64,000 nucleotides of DNA from Leptospiraceae bacterium (GTDB lineage Bacteria > Spirochaetota > Leptospiria > Leptospirales > Leptospiraceae). How positions within the stretch are numbered: the stretch's first letter is position 1; every line of letters starts with the position of its first letter. The notes beneath the pieces were generated by a model. The model did not search any database. It was not told where the DNA came from and saw only the letters and a program-made list of their open reading frames with translations. The position numbers were made by a program, and so were the translations under genes. Of the stretch, positions 17,755 through 26,947 are shown piece by piece. Location of the stretch: positions 1,302,001 to 1,366,000 of the forward strand of contig JACKPC010000001.1 in assembly GCA_024233835.1 (NCBI GenBank), given 5' to 3'.

Positions 17755-18732
17755 TTATGATGCTTTTCGATAATATCCATCTCCCAGGTTTTGAAGTTTC
17801 CCCTGCATTTCTTTTTGAACTACAGAAGCCAACTCGGAAGGTATCCGACAGTATTCTTCTCCGACTAAATCACTGATATGTAAAATTTGCTCAGAACCAC
17901 TTCCTATATTTTCAATCTGAACCCGATTGGCTCCCTCTGAAAGTAGCTTTTCTCCTCCTGCATTGTTCTTTTGTTCCGGATGAGTAAAAATGTATATATC
18001 ACGATTTTGAGATAATGCATGGTAAGCAGAGGAAATAGCTCCACTCTTAGCCGGGGCTTCCATAATATAAACCGAAGAACAGAGCCCTGTAATGATGCGG
18101 TTTCTTCTCGGAAAAGACCAGCGGTTTGTATTTTCTCCGTAGAACATTTCACTGATGAGCAAGGAAGAATTACTCTTATTCATCTTTTCATACAGATCGC
18201 GATTGGAGGATGGATATTCCTTATCCAGACCCGTTCCGAGAACTCCTATTACGGGCATGTCCCCTTCGAGAGCTGCCAACATAGACGCTCTATCTATGCC
18301 GGAGGCCATCCCGGAAACAAGACCCTCAAAACCTTTCGTCCTGAGGTAAGAAGGCAGGAAATGACAGGCGAGTCTGGATATATGGGAAGGTTTACGGGTT
18401 CCTACAATTGCTACATAGTTTTTCAGGAATAAGTCTTTATTTCCTTTGTAAAATAAAACAATAGGAGGGTCGTAAATCTCTTTTAAAAGAGGAGGATAAG
18501 ACGTATCATAGTAATCTATAAAAGATAAATTTAGGGCCTTACACTTTTCGTAGACTTCACTTGCAATTTGTAAGTATTTTTCTCTTTTGATTTTTTGCAA
18601 GCGGGATAGGGCCAGTTCTGCCAGTTCTTCAATTGACCGGGCAATTAAATGTAGATTTTGTTTGTAAACTACTTCGTATATTCCATAAAAAGAATATATT
18701 AAGGGGTAAAGATTTTGCATATTTGTTTTCAT
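17755..18732 (-). CDS. dprA: DprA/Smf DNA-processing protein
   Basis: A 325-residue DprA. The Rossmann-like core shows VAIVGTRKPS, LVSGMASGIDRASMLAAL, VIGVLGTGLDKEYP, WSFPRRNRIITGL and the closing EGANRV. DprA loads RecA onto incoming single-stranded DNA during transformation. The region after the core is short (~55 residues), and I see no clear C-terminal winged-helix domain. The start overlaps the stop of the upstream lipoprotein gene by four bases. Confidence 0.9.
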   Translation of the reverse strand: MKTNMQNLYPLIYSFYGIYEVVYKQNLHLIARSIEELAELALSRLQKIKREKYLQIASEVYEKCKALNLSFIDYYDTSYPPLLKEIYDPPIVLFYKGNKDLFLKNYVAIVGTRKPSHISRLACHFLPSYLRTKGFEGLVSGMASGIDRASMLAALEGDMPVIGVLGTGLDKEYPSSNRDLYEKMNKSNSSLLISEMFYGENTNRWSFPRRNRIITGLCSSVYIMEAPAKSGAISSAYHALSQNRDIYIFTHPEQKNNAGGEKLLSEGANRVQIENIGSGSEQILHISDLVGEEYCRIPSELASVVQKEMQGKLQNLGDGYYRKAS

Positions 18733-19604
18733 TTCATTCCTTCTCTTTCTTTTATTTGGTCGAGATTTTTTAATACATTTTTATAAGACTCATATTCTTC
18801 TAACTTACCTTTGATTACCTTTCGACCGTGTAATTCTTCAATCAGGGTTTTAATTTGCATATACTCATTTCTGGCTTCCGAAACCCTATTTAACTTATAT
18901 AAGAAATTTGCCCTGGCAAATCTTGTCGGTAAATTTGCCGGTTGCTTTTTTAGAATTCCATCAAGGAGAAATATGGCTTTTTGAGGTCTATCCGAGTAAG
19001 CTTCTCCTAAAACCTGCCTGCCGGTAGATGAGCCGAAGTAAATCAGGGCTAACTCGAATGGATAACGGTTATCTTCAGGACTTTTTACCAGTAAAGATTC
19101 AAAAATTTGAATAGCCACTTCGGTTCGCTTGGGTTCCCAACCCATGTCTCTCGCTGCATTTGCATAGGCAAGGCCCGCCTCATATAAAAGCTGTTCGTTC
19201 AGGGATTTATAGAGCAAAGTTTTGTCCCAGTAGGCTAAAGAGGTTTCGTATTTATGAATTAAGCTTTCCTGCGTGTCTTTTTTAGCGACATCTTCTTTGA
19301 GAGACTGGGTGTAATAAATACTTCCCATTTCGTAATTCCCCATTCGCATATAGGCCCTGGCAATCCTCCAGGAGAGACTTCCGGCTTTGTTTGTTTTCTT
19401 TATCAGTTTGTGGATTTCTCTATCGAGGAGTTTTATTTCCCCTTCGGTCATGTTCAGACGTTCTTTCCACTCTTCTATATCTTTCTCTGTTATTTTCTTG
19501 GGTTGAAGTTTTCGTAAGGTACGTTTTCTTCCCCAATCCTGTAAGCGTTCACAGGACAGAAGGCTAAACAAAAGGATGAGGTTTATAATAAATTTCATGA
19601 ACAT
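18729..19604 (-). CDS. TPR-repeat lipoprotein
   Basis: A 291-residue protein with a lipoprotein signal (LLFSLLSC, Cys18). It has several TPR-like repeats: AYMRMGNYEMGSIYYTQSL, EAGLAYANAARDMG, PFELALIYFG and ARANFLYKLNRVSEARNEYMQ. The first ~40 mature residues are rich in charged amino acids. It is probably a periplasmic-facing scaffold. Its last four bases overlap dprA; this looks like operon packing rather than a functional link. Confidence 0.78.
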   Translation of the reverse strand: MFMKFIINLILLFSLLSCERLQDWGRKRTLRKLQPKKITEKDIEEWKERLNMTEGEIKLLDREIHKLIKKTNKAGSLSWRIARAYMRMGNYEMGSIYYTQSLKEDVAKKDTQESLIHKYETSLAYWDKTLLYKSLNEQLLYEAGLAYANAARDMGWEPKRTEVAIQIFESLLVKSPEDNRYPFELALIYFGSSTGRQVLGEAYSDRPQKAIFLLDGILKKQPANLPTRFARANFLYKLNRVSEARNEYMQIKTLIEELHGRKVIKGKLEEYESYKNVLKNLDQIKEREGMK

Positions 19605-19814
19605 AAACTCCCGAAGAAATCTGTATGGATTATCTTTTCACCATTCTTTTTTAAGCGAATAAAAATTGAAGTGGAATTCTCTTTCCCTTTTTTAAGAGTT
19701 TCTTCAAAACCGGATAAAAGGGATAATTCATGGAATTTTTTTTCTTTCATACCCGGATAAAAACTCTTTCAAAAACTTCTGGACAGGCATTGACTATCCA
19801 AAGAAATAAACTCT

Positions 19815-21785
19815 ATGAAAAGTCTATGGAATGATGACGATGCCAAAAATTTTAAGGGAGACCTGGGTTTACGAGTTTATACAACCCGACTCTTAGGGGC
19901 GGACGATACCCTTGTTTTACACGGAGGAGGAAATACTTCCGTCAAAATAAAAGAGAAAAATCTTTTTTCCGAAGAAGAAGAGATTCTTTATGTAAAAGGA
20001 AGCGGCTGGGATCTGGCAAGTATCGAAGAAGCCGGTTTTTCACCGGTCAGCTTGCAGCATTTAATACGACTTGCCGGACTTTCGGAATTATCCGATCCGG
20101 AAATGGTCAACGAAATGAAAACCCACATGACCCGCGCTTCTGCTCCTTCCCCTTCGGTAGAAGCTATCCTGCACGCCATCCTTCCTTTTAAGTACGTGGA
20201 CCATACCCATGCCGATGCAGTAGTAAGTATTACCAATACAGAGAATGGAAAAGAAAAAATACAGGATATATATGGTGATTCTGTTGTTATTATTCCCTAT
20301 ATTATGCCCGGCTTTGACCTTGCAAGGCTTTGTAACGAACTTTACCGGAAAGAAAGTAAAAGTTCTACTATAGGAATGATACTTCTTAATCACGGAGTAT
20401 TTAGCTTTGGAGATACAGCAAAAGAATCTTATGAAAGGATGATTCACCTGGTTTCTCTGGCAGAGAGTTATTTGCAATCTAAAAATGCATACTACCTGAG
20501 TTCTTCCAATAATTATGAAAAGAAATTCATAGGACTCGAATTGGCCTCTTTGCGTAAAAAAGTATCCGAAACCGCGGGTTCTGCCATGATTCTTTATTCC
20601 GATAGATCTGATAGATGTTTGAATTTTACGAATAGACCGGACTTGCAAAAAATCGCTACACAGGGACCTGCAACCCCGGATCATGTTATCCGCACGAAGC
20701 GTATTCCTCTTATCGGAAGAGATGTGGATTCATTTGTAAAGAATTATAAAACCTATTTTGAAACGAATGAGCCCCATGCAAAAGAAAGAAAAACCATGCT
20801 GGATCCATCTCCCCGTGTCATTCTTGACTCGGAATTAGGTCTCTGCACCGCAGGACAGAATGCAAAAGCAGCTTTTATAGCAGCCGATATCTACCGGCAT
20901 ACTATGGATATAATCGAACGTTCTGAATTATTAGGAGCTTATAAAGCCTTATCCGAAAAAGATATTTTTGACATGGAATACTGGGATCTGGAGCAGGCCA
21001 AGTTACGTTCCGGAATAATTCCCCCTATTTTTTCCGGAGAAGTAGTTTTAATTACAGGATCTGCTTCCGGCATCGGAAAAGCCTGTATAGATTCTTTTTT
21101 AAAAAGAGGTGCAGCTGTAATCGGACTCGATCTGCAAGCAAGCGTGGAGACCCTGTATAAAAGACCTGAGTACATCGGGATAGCCTGCGACCTTACAGAA
21201 GAAGAACAATTTAAGAAAGCTCTACAAAAGGGAGTGGAACGATTTGGTGGCATTGATATGCTTGTATTAAATGCAGGAATATTTCCGAAAAGTTCAAGAA
21301 TTGAAACCTTAAGTACCGCTGATTGGAAAAAAACTATGAGCATAAATTTAGATGCCAACCTCAGTATTCTTCGAGAAACCTATCCCTTCCTGAAACTTTC
21401 TTACAGGGGAGGAAGAGTCGCAATAGTGGGTTCTAAAAACGTTCCGGCTCCGGGACCCGGGGCTGCTGCCTATTCGGTATCCAAAGCAGCTCTGAATCAA
21501 CTCATGCGGGTAACTGCTCTCGAATGGGGACAGGATAATATACGGATCAATTCGGTTCATCCCAATTCTGTTTTTGATACGGGCATCTGGACGGATGAAG
21601 TCCTAAAAGCGAGAGCCGAGCAATATGGTTTAAGCGTGGAAGAATATAAGAAAAATAATATATTAAAAACTGAAATAAAAAGTAAAGATGTGGCAGAGTT
21701 ACTGGCAGAGCTTTGCGGCCCTACTTTTTCTAAAACTACCGCGGCCCAGATTCCTATAGACGGAGGGAATGATAGGGTTTTATAG
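19815..21785 (+). CDS. bifunctional class II aldolase / short-chain dehydrogenase
   Basis: A 656-residue fusion. Residues ~20-390 are a class II aldolase domain with the substrate loop LHGGGNTSVK, zinc-type histidines in DHTHADAV, and ILLNHGVFSFGD. Residues ~405-656 form a short-chain dehydrogenase with the NAD-binding ITGSASGIGKA and the catalytic YSVSKAA. The layout matches the YuxG/RhaEW type, which splits rhamnulose-1-phosphate and oxidises the resulting lactaldehyde. No other rhamnose gene is near, so the true substrate is uncertain. A preceding 210-base gap holds a repeated CCGGATAAAA but no clear promoter. Confidence 0.85.
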   Translation: MKSLWNDDDAKNFKGDLGLRVYTTRLLGADDTLVLHGGGNTSVKIKEKNLFSEEEEILYVKGSGWDLASIEEAGFSPVSLQHLIRLAGLSELSDPEMVNEMKTHMTRASAPSPSVEAILHAILPFKYVDHTHADAVVSITNTENGKEKIQDIYGDSVVIIPYIMPGFDLARLCNELYRKESKSSTIGMILLNHGVFSFGDTAKESYERMIHLVSLAESYLQSKNAYYLSSSNNYEKKFIGLELASLRKKVSETAGSAMILYSDRSDRCLNFTNRPDLQKIATQGPATPDHVIRTKRIPLIGRDVDSFVKNYKTYFETNEPHAKERKTMLDPSPRVILDSELGLCTAGQNAKAAFIAADIYRHTMDIIERSELLGAYKALSEKDIFDMEYWDLEQAKLRSGIIPPIFSGEVVLITGSASGIGKACIDSFLKRGAAVIGLDLQASVETLYKRPEYIGIACDLTEEEQFKKALQKGVERFGGIDMLVLNAGIFPKSSRIETLSTADWKKTMSINLDANLSILRETYPFLKLSYRGGRVAIVGSKNVPAPGPGAAAYSVSKAALNQLMRVTALEWGQDNIRINSVHPNSVFDTGIWTDEVLKARAEQYGLSVEEYKKNNILKTEIKSKDVAELLAELCGPTFSKTTAAQIPIDGGNDRVL

Positions 21786-21842
21786 ATTTGAAAGAAGCCG
21801 AGGATACAAGAATATCTCTTGACATAGGATAAGAAAAGAAAA

Positions 21843-23009
21843 ATGTTTCTTATTAAATTGAAGACACATCCTTTCTTTTCTCTCGGCTTTCGTTCTATGT
21901 TTTTTTTCGCTGCCCTTTCTGCGTTTATTATGCCGGCTCTCTGGGTTTCCTTTTATACCGGGAAAACAGCCTTCCCCGGTGGAATCTTTTCACCTATGGA
22001 CTGGCACGGTTTCGAGATGTATTCGGGTTTCGCTTCTGCCCTGGTGGCAGGCTTTTTGCTTACGGCTTCTGCTAATTGGTCGGGCAGTCCTGCCGTATCA
22101 GGTTATCCTCTTTTCTTTCTCAGCCTGTTCTGGCTTTTAGAAAGGATTATCTTTTTGATACCTCATCTACCGTATCCTGTTTATGTAATTTCTTCTCTGC
22201 CTTTTCCTCTCTTATTTTTAGTTATATTAACGATTCAATTAAAAACAAACACGAAAAATCGTAACATTTTTCTTCCCTGGCTTATCCTCTTCTTTTTTGC
22301 CAAGTTTTTATATATATATTCCGGAATATATAAAGATGCTTTCAGACTCTTATTTGCGAAAGAGCTATTTGTATCTTCTCTCCGAATTATTATTGTTGTG
22401 ATTACAGGAAGAATTATTCCCTTTTTCATGGAAAAACGAATTGGCTTTCGTCCTAAGGTTCCGCTCTTACTTGAATATGGAAGCATCATTTCCGTTTCTT
22501 TTCTTATCTTTGCAAATATAACAGTGCTTCCGGCTTTTACAGAAGCAATTTTATATTTATTCGCTGTACTTATGAACTCTATAAGATTTTTCTACTGGAG
22601 ACCTTTGAAGACCATTAAAGTTCCGATTCTTCTAATCTTACATATTGGTTATTTATGGCTTATCTTACACCTTCTTTTAAGTTTTTATGGAAAAGCTTTT
22701 CAAAATCCGGGTCCGGTTACTCTGCATTTTTTTTCTACAGGAGCTCTCGGTACTTTTGCCATAGGAATGATGACGAGAGTTGCTCTCGGTCACAGCGGCC
22801 GCATTATACACGCGGATAAATGGATTCTGTTTATGTATGCCTGCGTGCAAATTGGAGCTATACTCAGAACTATCATTCCTCTTTTCTTTAACGAAATCTA
22901 TTTTAAGAGTTTACACTATTCGAGTGGTTTCTGGACTCTTGCTTTTATGATTTACTTGATTCGCTTTACACCCATTCTTTATAAGAAACGAATGGATGCA
23001 GAATCATGA
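21843..23009 (+). CDS. NnrS-family membrane protein
   Basis: A 388-residue protein with about 12 membrane segments. The family signature near residue 57 reads DWHGFEMYSGFASALVAGFLLTASANWSG, and a second landmark is RVALGHSGR near residue 318. In most NnrS proteins the first motif has HAHEM; here the second His is replaced (HGFEM). NnrS proteins contain heme and copper and help protect against nitric-oxide stress. The gene overlaps the following lipoprotein gene by four bases. Confidence 0.85.
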   Translation: MFLIKLKTHPFFSLGFRSMFFFAALSAFIMPALWVSFYTGKTAFPGGIFSPMDWHGFEMYSGFASALVAGFLLTASANWSGSPAVSGYPLFFLSLFWLLERIIFLIPHLPYPVYVISSLPFPLLFLVILTIQLKTNTKNRNIFLPWLILFFFAKFLYIYSGIYKDAFRLLFAKELFVSSLRIIIVVITGRIIPFFMEKRIGFRPKVPLLLEYGSIISVSFLIFANITVLPAFTEAILYLFAVLMNSIRFFYWRPLKTIKVPILLILHIGYLWLILHLLLSFYGKAFQNPGPVTLHFFSTGALGTFAIGMMTRVALGHSGRIIHADKWILFMYACVQIGAILRTIIPLFFNEIYFKSLHYSSGFWTLAFMIYLIRFTPILYKKRMDAES

Positions 23010-23320
23010 TGAAATTATATTTAATATTTATTGTTTTTTTTATTCTAAGTTCCTGTGTCTCTGTACCGCCCGGAACCGGTGGAACTTACTTTTATAATGA
23101 TTTCTCTTCTACTCATATATTATTTAATATCCCGCAGGGAGAGGAAGTTGGTTCTACTGAAGGTGCCTGTTATTTGAGCCTTGTTTGTATCGGGGATACG
23201 AGGGTGTCTACAGCCGCCAAGAATTCAGGTATAAAAACCGTATCCGCTGTAGAGTATCGTTTTCAAAGTATCTTATTTTTCTACTCCAAAACCACTCTCA
23301 TTGTCTATGGAAGTAAATAA
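23006..23320 (+). CDS. TRL-like small lipoprotein
   Basis: A 104-residue lipoprotein (FFILSSC, Cys17). The mature part fits the TRL-like family: a G-rich start, EGACYLSLVCIGDTRVSTAAKNSGI, a VSAVEY strand, and an ending LIVYGSK. The function of TRL proteins is unknown. Start and stop both overlap neighbours (NnrS and the next gene), which indicates one operon. Confidence 0.75.
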   Translation: MMKLYLIFIVFFILSSCVSVPPGTGGTYFYNDFSSTHILFNIPQGEEVGSTEGACYLSLVCIGDTRVSTAAKNSGIKTVSAVEYRFQSILFFYSKTTLIVYGSK

Positions 23321-23787
23321 TGTTTGATCCCATATTTTTCTTATATGGTCTTTTTATTTCTTCCTATATCCCTTCTTTTACTGATAACTACATGCCACCA
23401 CCGGCAGATGAACGATTGGGTTATTATTACTATGACAATACCTCTCTTTTCCGATACAAGAAAAATACAAACCTCTTTGATGCGAGTCAGAAGAAACGTA
23501 ACCGCTTTCCGATTTTCTTAGGGAATTTAAAAATGACTCTATATTCGACACCGCTGCAAAGTTACACAAAATTATATGAATACAAAATTATTTGTCTATC
23601 TGTTTATCTCTGTATGGATAGAGATAAACAGTTTTATCATAAAAAAGGAGCAGTCACTGCGGTGGAACTCGAACACTTTAGCCTTGTATCTTCTGTGAAT
23701 ATAATAAAATACATATATTATGGAATTCCAATAAACTCTACCGAAAATCGAACAGAAATCCCGCTTTCAGAACTGCTTCAAAAATAA
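23320..23787 (+). CDS. probable second, divergent TRL-like protein
   Basis: A 155-residue protein starting one base inside the stop of the TRL-like gene. The N-terminus has only a weak hydrophobic segment and no lipobox cysteine. Residues ~80-140 (SVYLCMDRDKQFYHKKGAV, then TAVELEHFSLVSSVNII) can be lined up with the TRL core of the preceding protein, suggesting an old duplication. I do not recognise the first 60 residues. The relationship is pattern-based and tentative. Confidence 0.55.
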   Translation: MFDPIFFLYGLFISSYIPSFTDNYMPPPADERLGYYYYDNTSLFRYKKNTNLFDASQKKRNRFPIFLGNLKMTLYSTPLQSYTKLYEYKIICLSVYLCMDRDKQFYHKKGAVTAVELEHFSLVSSVNIIKYIYYGIPINSTENRTEIPLSELLQK

Positions 23788-23835
23788 AAAATCAAATTTT
23801 TGTAAAAGAAAAAAATCTTGCTTTTTATGAAAATT

Positions 23836-23864
23836 TTGTAATTCTTGTAACTATTCGGTAATAT
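23836..23864 (+). promoter_or_regulatory. candidate promoter giving a near-leaderless mRNA
   Basis: TTGTAA (23836-23841) and TAATAT (23859-23864) are 17 bases apart. The expected start point falls on the ATG at 23872, with no ribosome binding site between. Confidence 0.4.
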
Positions 23865-23871
23865 TCCTGAT

Positions 23872-24750
23872 ATGGAACTAGAGTATCATAAACACGCATT
23901 TGAACTTGCAGGCCTAAAGCCTGAATGGAACGAAGAGAACCTCAAAATTTTGGATGAAAAAGAGTCACTTTTCGATATACAATTTCCACAGGCTCTTCGG
24001 GAGTGGTATGCTCTCGAAAACCGTGAAGATTTACTCCTGTCTCACTCTTTGATAGATTATTCCGAGAGTTTACAGGAATTTGGCAATCATTCCAGCTGGG
24101 ATGAACTACCCGACCCGGAAGATGTTCCGGAGGCTGTGTATAACCGCCTTTTACGTTATAACGAACTGTTTGCGAAAAGGAAGGTTTTGAGTATTTTCAG
24201 TGAACAGCAGGGCATGATAGGCTGGTTTTTGAAGCTAAACCATAAAGAAGACCCGGAAGTTCTCGTACAGCTCGAGGACAATCGACATGAACTCTATTCC
24301 TACAAGAATACTTTTTCAGAGTTGATTTATACTTCTGTCTGGGATGGAATCATTGTTTACGGGCTGGGTAATTTCAGTGGTTATTATGTAGAAGCTGTAG
24401 GAAAGAAACTTTCCAGAAAAGCTTTGAAATATATAGAAGATAAACTCGGTTTACTTCCTTCTTCTCAGAATCCAGGTACAAAGCGTATGATACTCAGGGC
24501 CGGGCAAATCGGCGAAGGTCTTACTTCCTGGCAGGATAGGGACTCTGCAAGGTACTTTTTTCATGCTTCGGAACTAAAGCCTTTGCAGAGATTAATGAAT
24601 CATTTTTTTCGACTTAATTTGCTTACAGGGGATTTTACATGTAATTATGTAGCCTTTGAAGGGGAAGAAGACTACAAAAGAAAAGAAGAAGAAATGCAGG
24701 ATTTTCTTAAGAAGAGTTTTTCTCTTTTACAAAAAGAATCTGTCTATTAA
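23872..24750 (+). CDS. SMI1/KNR4 (SUKH)-like protein
   Basis: A 292-residue soluble protein. Residues ~15-160 look like a SUKH domain: an early acidic helix, then FPQALREWYALENREDLLL, and the strand pattern VLSIFSEQQGMIGWFLKL followed by LVQLEDN. SUKH proteins include immunity proteins to contact-dependent or polymorphic toxins, but many are housekeeping. No toxin gene lies nearby. The assignment is by pattern; the C-terminal half is unrecognised. Confidence 0.55.
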   Translation: MELEYHKHAFELAGLKPEWNEENLKILDEKESLFDIQFPQALREWYALENREDLLLSHSLIDYSESLQEFGNHSSWDELPDPEDVPEAVYNRLLRYNELFAKRKVLSIFSEQQGMIGWFLKLNHKEDPEVLVQLEDNRHELYSYKNTFSELIYTSVWDGIIVYGLGNFSGYYVEAVGKKLSRKALKYIEDKLGLLPSSQNPGTKRMILRAGQIGEGLTSWQDRDSARYFFHASELKPLQRLMNHFFRLNLLTGDFTCNYVAFEGEEDYKRKEEEMQDFLKKSFSLLQKESVY

Positions 24751-24803
24751 CTTTTTACTACTTTTTGTTTGTCTTTTACTTATTTATTTTTTAGGCTTGT
24801 TGT

Positions 24804-26000
24804 ATGAAGTCATACAATAATATGCCAAATCATAATCATTCTCAAAAGCTTTCTCGAAAAGCCTTCATAGAAACAGTAGTTAAGACAGGTCTTGTCTTTT
24901 CAGCATCCGACTTTCTACTCTCCTGTTCTTCTCCCGGAAGTTATAGACGGATAGAAAAAGAGAACTCAGAGACTGATATCTTTTCTTTCCTTCGCTCCGG
25001 TATCTATGCTCCGAATCCTCATAACACCCAGGCCTGGAAGTTTCGACTTATAGGAGAGGATACATTGGAGCTCTTTATTGATGAAAAGAGACTCCTGCCC
25101 GAAACGGACCCTCCTGCACGTCAAATTCATATCGGAGCCGGTTGTTTTATCGAGCAATTTTGTCTGGCGGCCGAAAAAAAATCTTACAAAGTTAAACTGG
25201 ATTATTTTCCTACGGGCGAATACGGGATAAAAGATTGTGGAAAAAAACCGGTGGCAATTCTGAAATTATTAAAATCCGAAATCGATTTCAAAGAGGATAG
25301 ACTTTTTCAGGCGATTGCTGAAAGAACTACAAATCGCTCTGTTTACTCAGGTAATTTTACTGAGAGCGACTTCCTGAGTTTGAAGCAGGTCATGGGTTCT
25401 ACGTATTCAGAGCTCAGGCCGATATTGGATGAGTCGAAAAAAGAAGTTCTAAAACGCATCCTGTATTCTGCCTTTGAAATAGAAATGATAAGTGCGGAAA
25501 AAAGTGAAGAAAGTCGTATCTGGTTTCGATATGGAGACGAGGAAATTTTTTCTAAAAAAGATGGCATTTCCTTAAGAGGTAGTGGTATTAGCGGCTTAAA
25601 ATTATTTTTTGCCGAGACATTTTTTTTCAAACCCGGAAAAGAAAGCTGGTACAGCAAGAGTAATATCGAGGCCGGTTTATCTGCATTTAAAACCCAGTTA
25701 GAAAGTAGTCCTGCTTTTATTTACTTAAAGACAAAAAATAATCAGATGCTGGACTGGGTTCTTTCCGGAAGGGATTATGCACGTTTGAACCTCGCCACGT
25801 ATGCAATGGGTTTTGCCATGAGTCCTATGAGTCAAATACTACAGGAATACCGGGAAATGGAAAAGCTTTTTTCTGAGTTTAATACCCTTATGGAGGTGAA
25901 AGAAAAAGAAAAGATCCAGATGATAGTGAGAGTAGGAAAAAGTGATTATAGATTCTATTCACCCAGAAGAAACCTGAATGAGTTTTTGTTGGATACTTGA
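24804..26000 (+). CDS. Acg-type nitroreductase-like lipoprotein
   Basis: A 398-residue protein. The N-terminal LSRKAFIETVVKTGLVFSASDFLLSCSS resembles a Tat signal with RK in place of RR, followed by a possible lipobox. The body fits the Acg family of degenerate nitroreductases: GIYAPNPHNTQAWKF, RQIHIGAGCFIEQ, AERTTNRSVYSG, and a late YARLNLATYAMGFAMSPMSQ. Acg members bind FMN tightly and may store or sequester flavin. Cell-surface export is inferred from the signal only. Confidence 0.72.
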   Translation: MKSYNNMPNHNHSQKLSRKAFIETVVKTGLVFSASDFLLSCSSPGSYRRIEKENSETDIFSFLRSGIYAPNPHNTQAWKFRLIGEDTLELFIDEKRLLPETDPPARQIHIGAGCFIEQFCLAAEKKSYKVKLDYFPTGEYGIKDCGKKPVAILKLLKSEIDFKEDRLFQAIAERTTNRSVYSGNFTESDFLSLKQVMGSTYSELRPILDESKKEVLKRILYSAFEIEMISAEKSEESRIWFRYGDEEIFSKKDGISLRGSGISGLKLFFAETFFFKPGKESWYSKSNIEAGLSAFKTQLESSPAFIYLKTKNNQMLDWVLSGRDYARLNLATYAMGFAMSPMSQILQEYREMEKLFSEFNTLMEVKEKEKIQMIVRVGKSDYRFYSPRRNLNEFLLDT

Positions 26001-26011
26001 AAAAGGCTTAT

Positions 26012-26036
26012 TCAAGAGGGCCGAAAACCCTCTTGA
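26012..26036. terminator. bidirectional intrinsic terminator
   Basis: A perfect 9-bp stem (TCAAGAGGG / CCCTCTTGA) with a 7-base loop lies between the ends of two convergent genes. The following + strand is AT-rich (AATATTTAATTT). The stem can serve both strands. Confidence 0.75.
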
Positions 26037-26046
26037 AATATTTAAT

Positions 26047-26832
26047 TTAGTCTATTTCTTTGCCTTCATCTACATTGCTTTCTTTTCCTTCGGAGTCGGA
26101 CTCGGAACCGCCACCACCGGATTCTGTATCGATAATTTTAAATGTGACTCTTCTTTGCAGGGCGCTTCTATCATCTACATCGGGAATTAGTTCATCACTG
26201 GCTACTCCAACTGTAACCATTCTATCGGATGAGAATCCTGCATCTACCAGAGCTTTCATTACAGCTTCTGCTCTTTTTTTAGAGTAATAAATATTTCCTT
26301 TTTTTGAACCTTCAGCATCTTTGGGTCCGGAAGCATCGGTATGACCTTTTAATTGCAGCTTATATTTTTTAGGTAATTTACTTAAAGCAAGGTTAATTTC
26401 ATCTTTATGTTCTTTTACCCAGCGGTTTAAAAGGGCTTTACTGGGAAGGCTTACCATTTTATATCCAAAACCTTTTACTACCTCACCATCCGGATATCTC
26501 AGTTTTTCAAGCTTGGTATTTACTCTTTCAAGAACTTCTTTACTGATATTGCCGGGAATGACATCGGTCAGGTCGGTGCCTTCTTTGGTAGAACCGTCTT
26601 CTTTTGTACCCTCAGTACCTTCTTTAGTATCTGTTTTATCAGTAGCTTCGTTAGTTCTTTCTTTAACCTCATTACCATCTTTGGAATCTTCGGTTTTACC
26701 TTCTGTACCTGTATTTTCTTTATTATCAATTTCACCGGGTTTGTCTGCTTTTTTGGTTGAGGATTTACAAAAGCCCAGAGAAATAGTAATAAAGATTATT
26801 AAGATTATACTAAGATATTTTTTTTGTTTCAT
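26047..26832 (-). CDS. OmpA-family peptidoglycan-associated lipoprotein
   Basis: A 261-residue lipoprotein (ITISLGFC, Cys22). Residues ~25-95 are a low-complexity linker rich in Lys, Glu, Thr and Gly. An OmpA C-terminal domain follows from ~120: LKGHTDASG, YYSKKRAEAVMKAL, VTVGVASDELIP, and DRSALQRRVTFKI with the peptidoglycan-binding Asp/Arg pattern. The last 25 residues are a Gly/Ser/Asp/Glu tail, unusual after an OmpA domain. A good AAGGA site lies eight bases before the ATG. Its role is likely outer membrane-cell wall anchoring. Confidence 0.85.
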   Translation of the reverse strand: MKQKKYLSIILIIFITISLGFCKSSTKKADKPGEIDNKENTGTEGKTEDSKDGNEVKERTNEATDKTDTKEGTEGTKEDGSTKEGTDLTDVIPGNISKEVLERVNTKLEKLRYPDGEVVKGFGYKMVSLPSKALLNRWVKEHKDEINLALSKLPKKYKLQLKGHTDASGPKDAEGSKKGNIYYSKKRAEAVMKALVDAGFSSDRMVTVGVASDELIPDVDDRSALQRRVTFKIIDTESGGGGSESDSEGKESNVDEGKEID

Positions 26833-26911
26833 AATGTTCGTCCTTAATACTGTGTGTATTCGACAATACCCATTTTGAGGAATAAAAGAAAAATATAAAA
26901 ATTTTTCTTAT

Positions 26912-26947
26912 CCTGAAAAAATGTGAAATTATCCTCATATTTTCAGG
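26912..26947. repeat. imperfect inverted repeat in a divergent promoter region
   Basis: Arms CCTGAAAAAATGTG and CATATTTTCAGG-type sequence pair over about 14 positions with two mismatches around a short AT-rich loop. It lies in the 206-base gap between the OmpA-family and RluD genes, which point away from each other. It may be an operator; the rest of the gap is AT-rich with no clear feature. Confidence 0.35.

Noticed and set aside
23006..23787. tRNA near the TRL-like genes
   Set aside because: TRL genes were named from a tRNA-associated locus, but no T-loop or cloverleaf pattern is present here.
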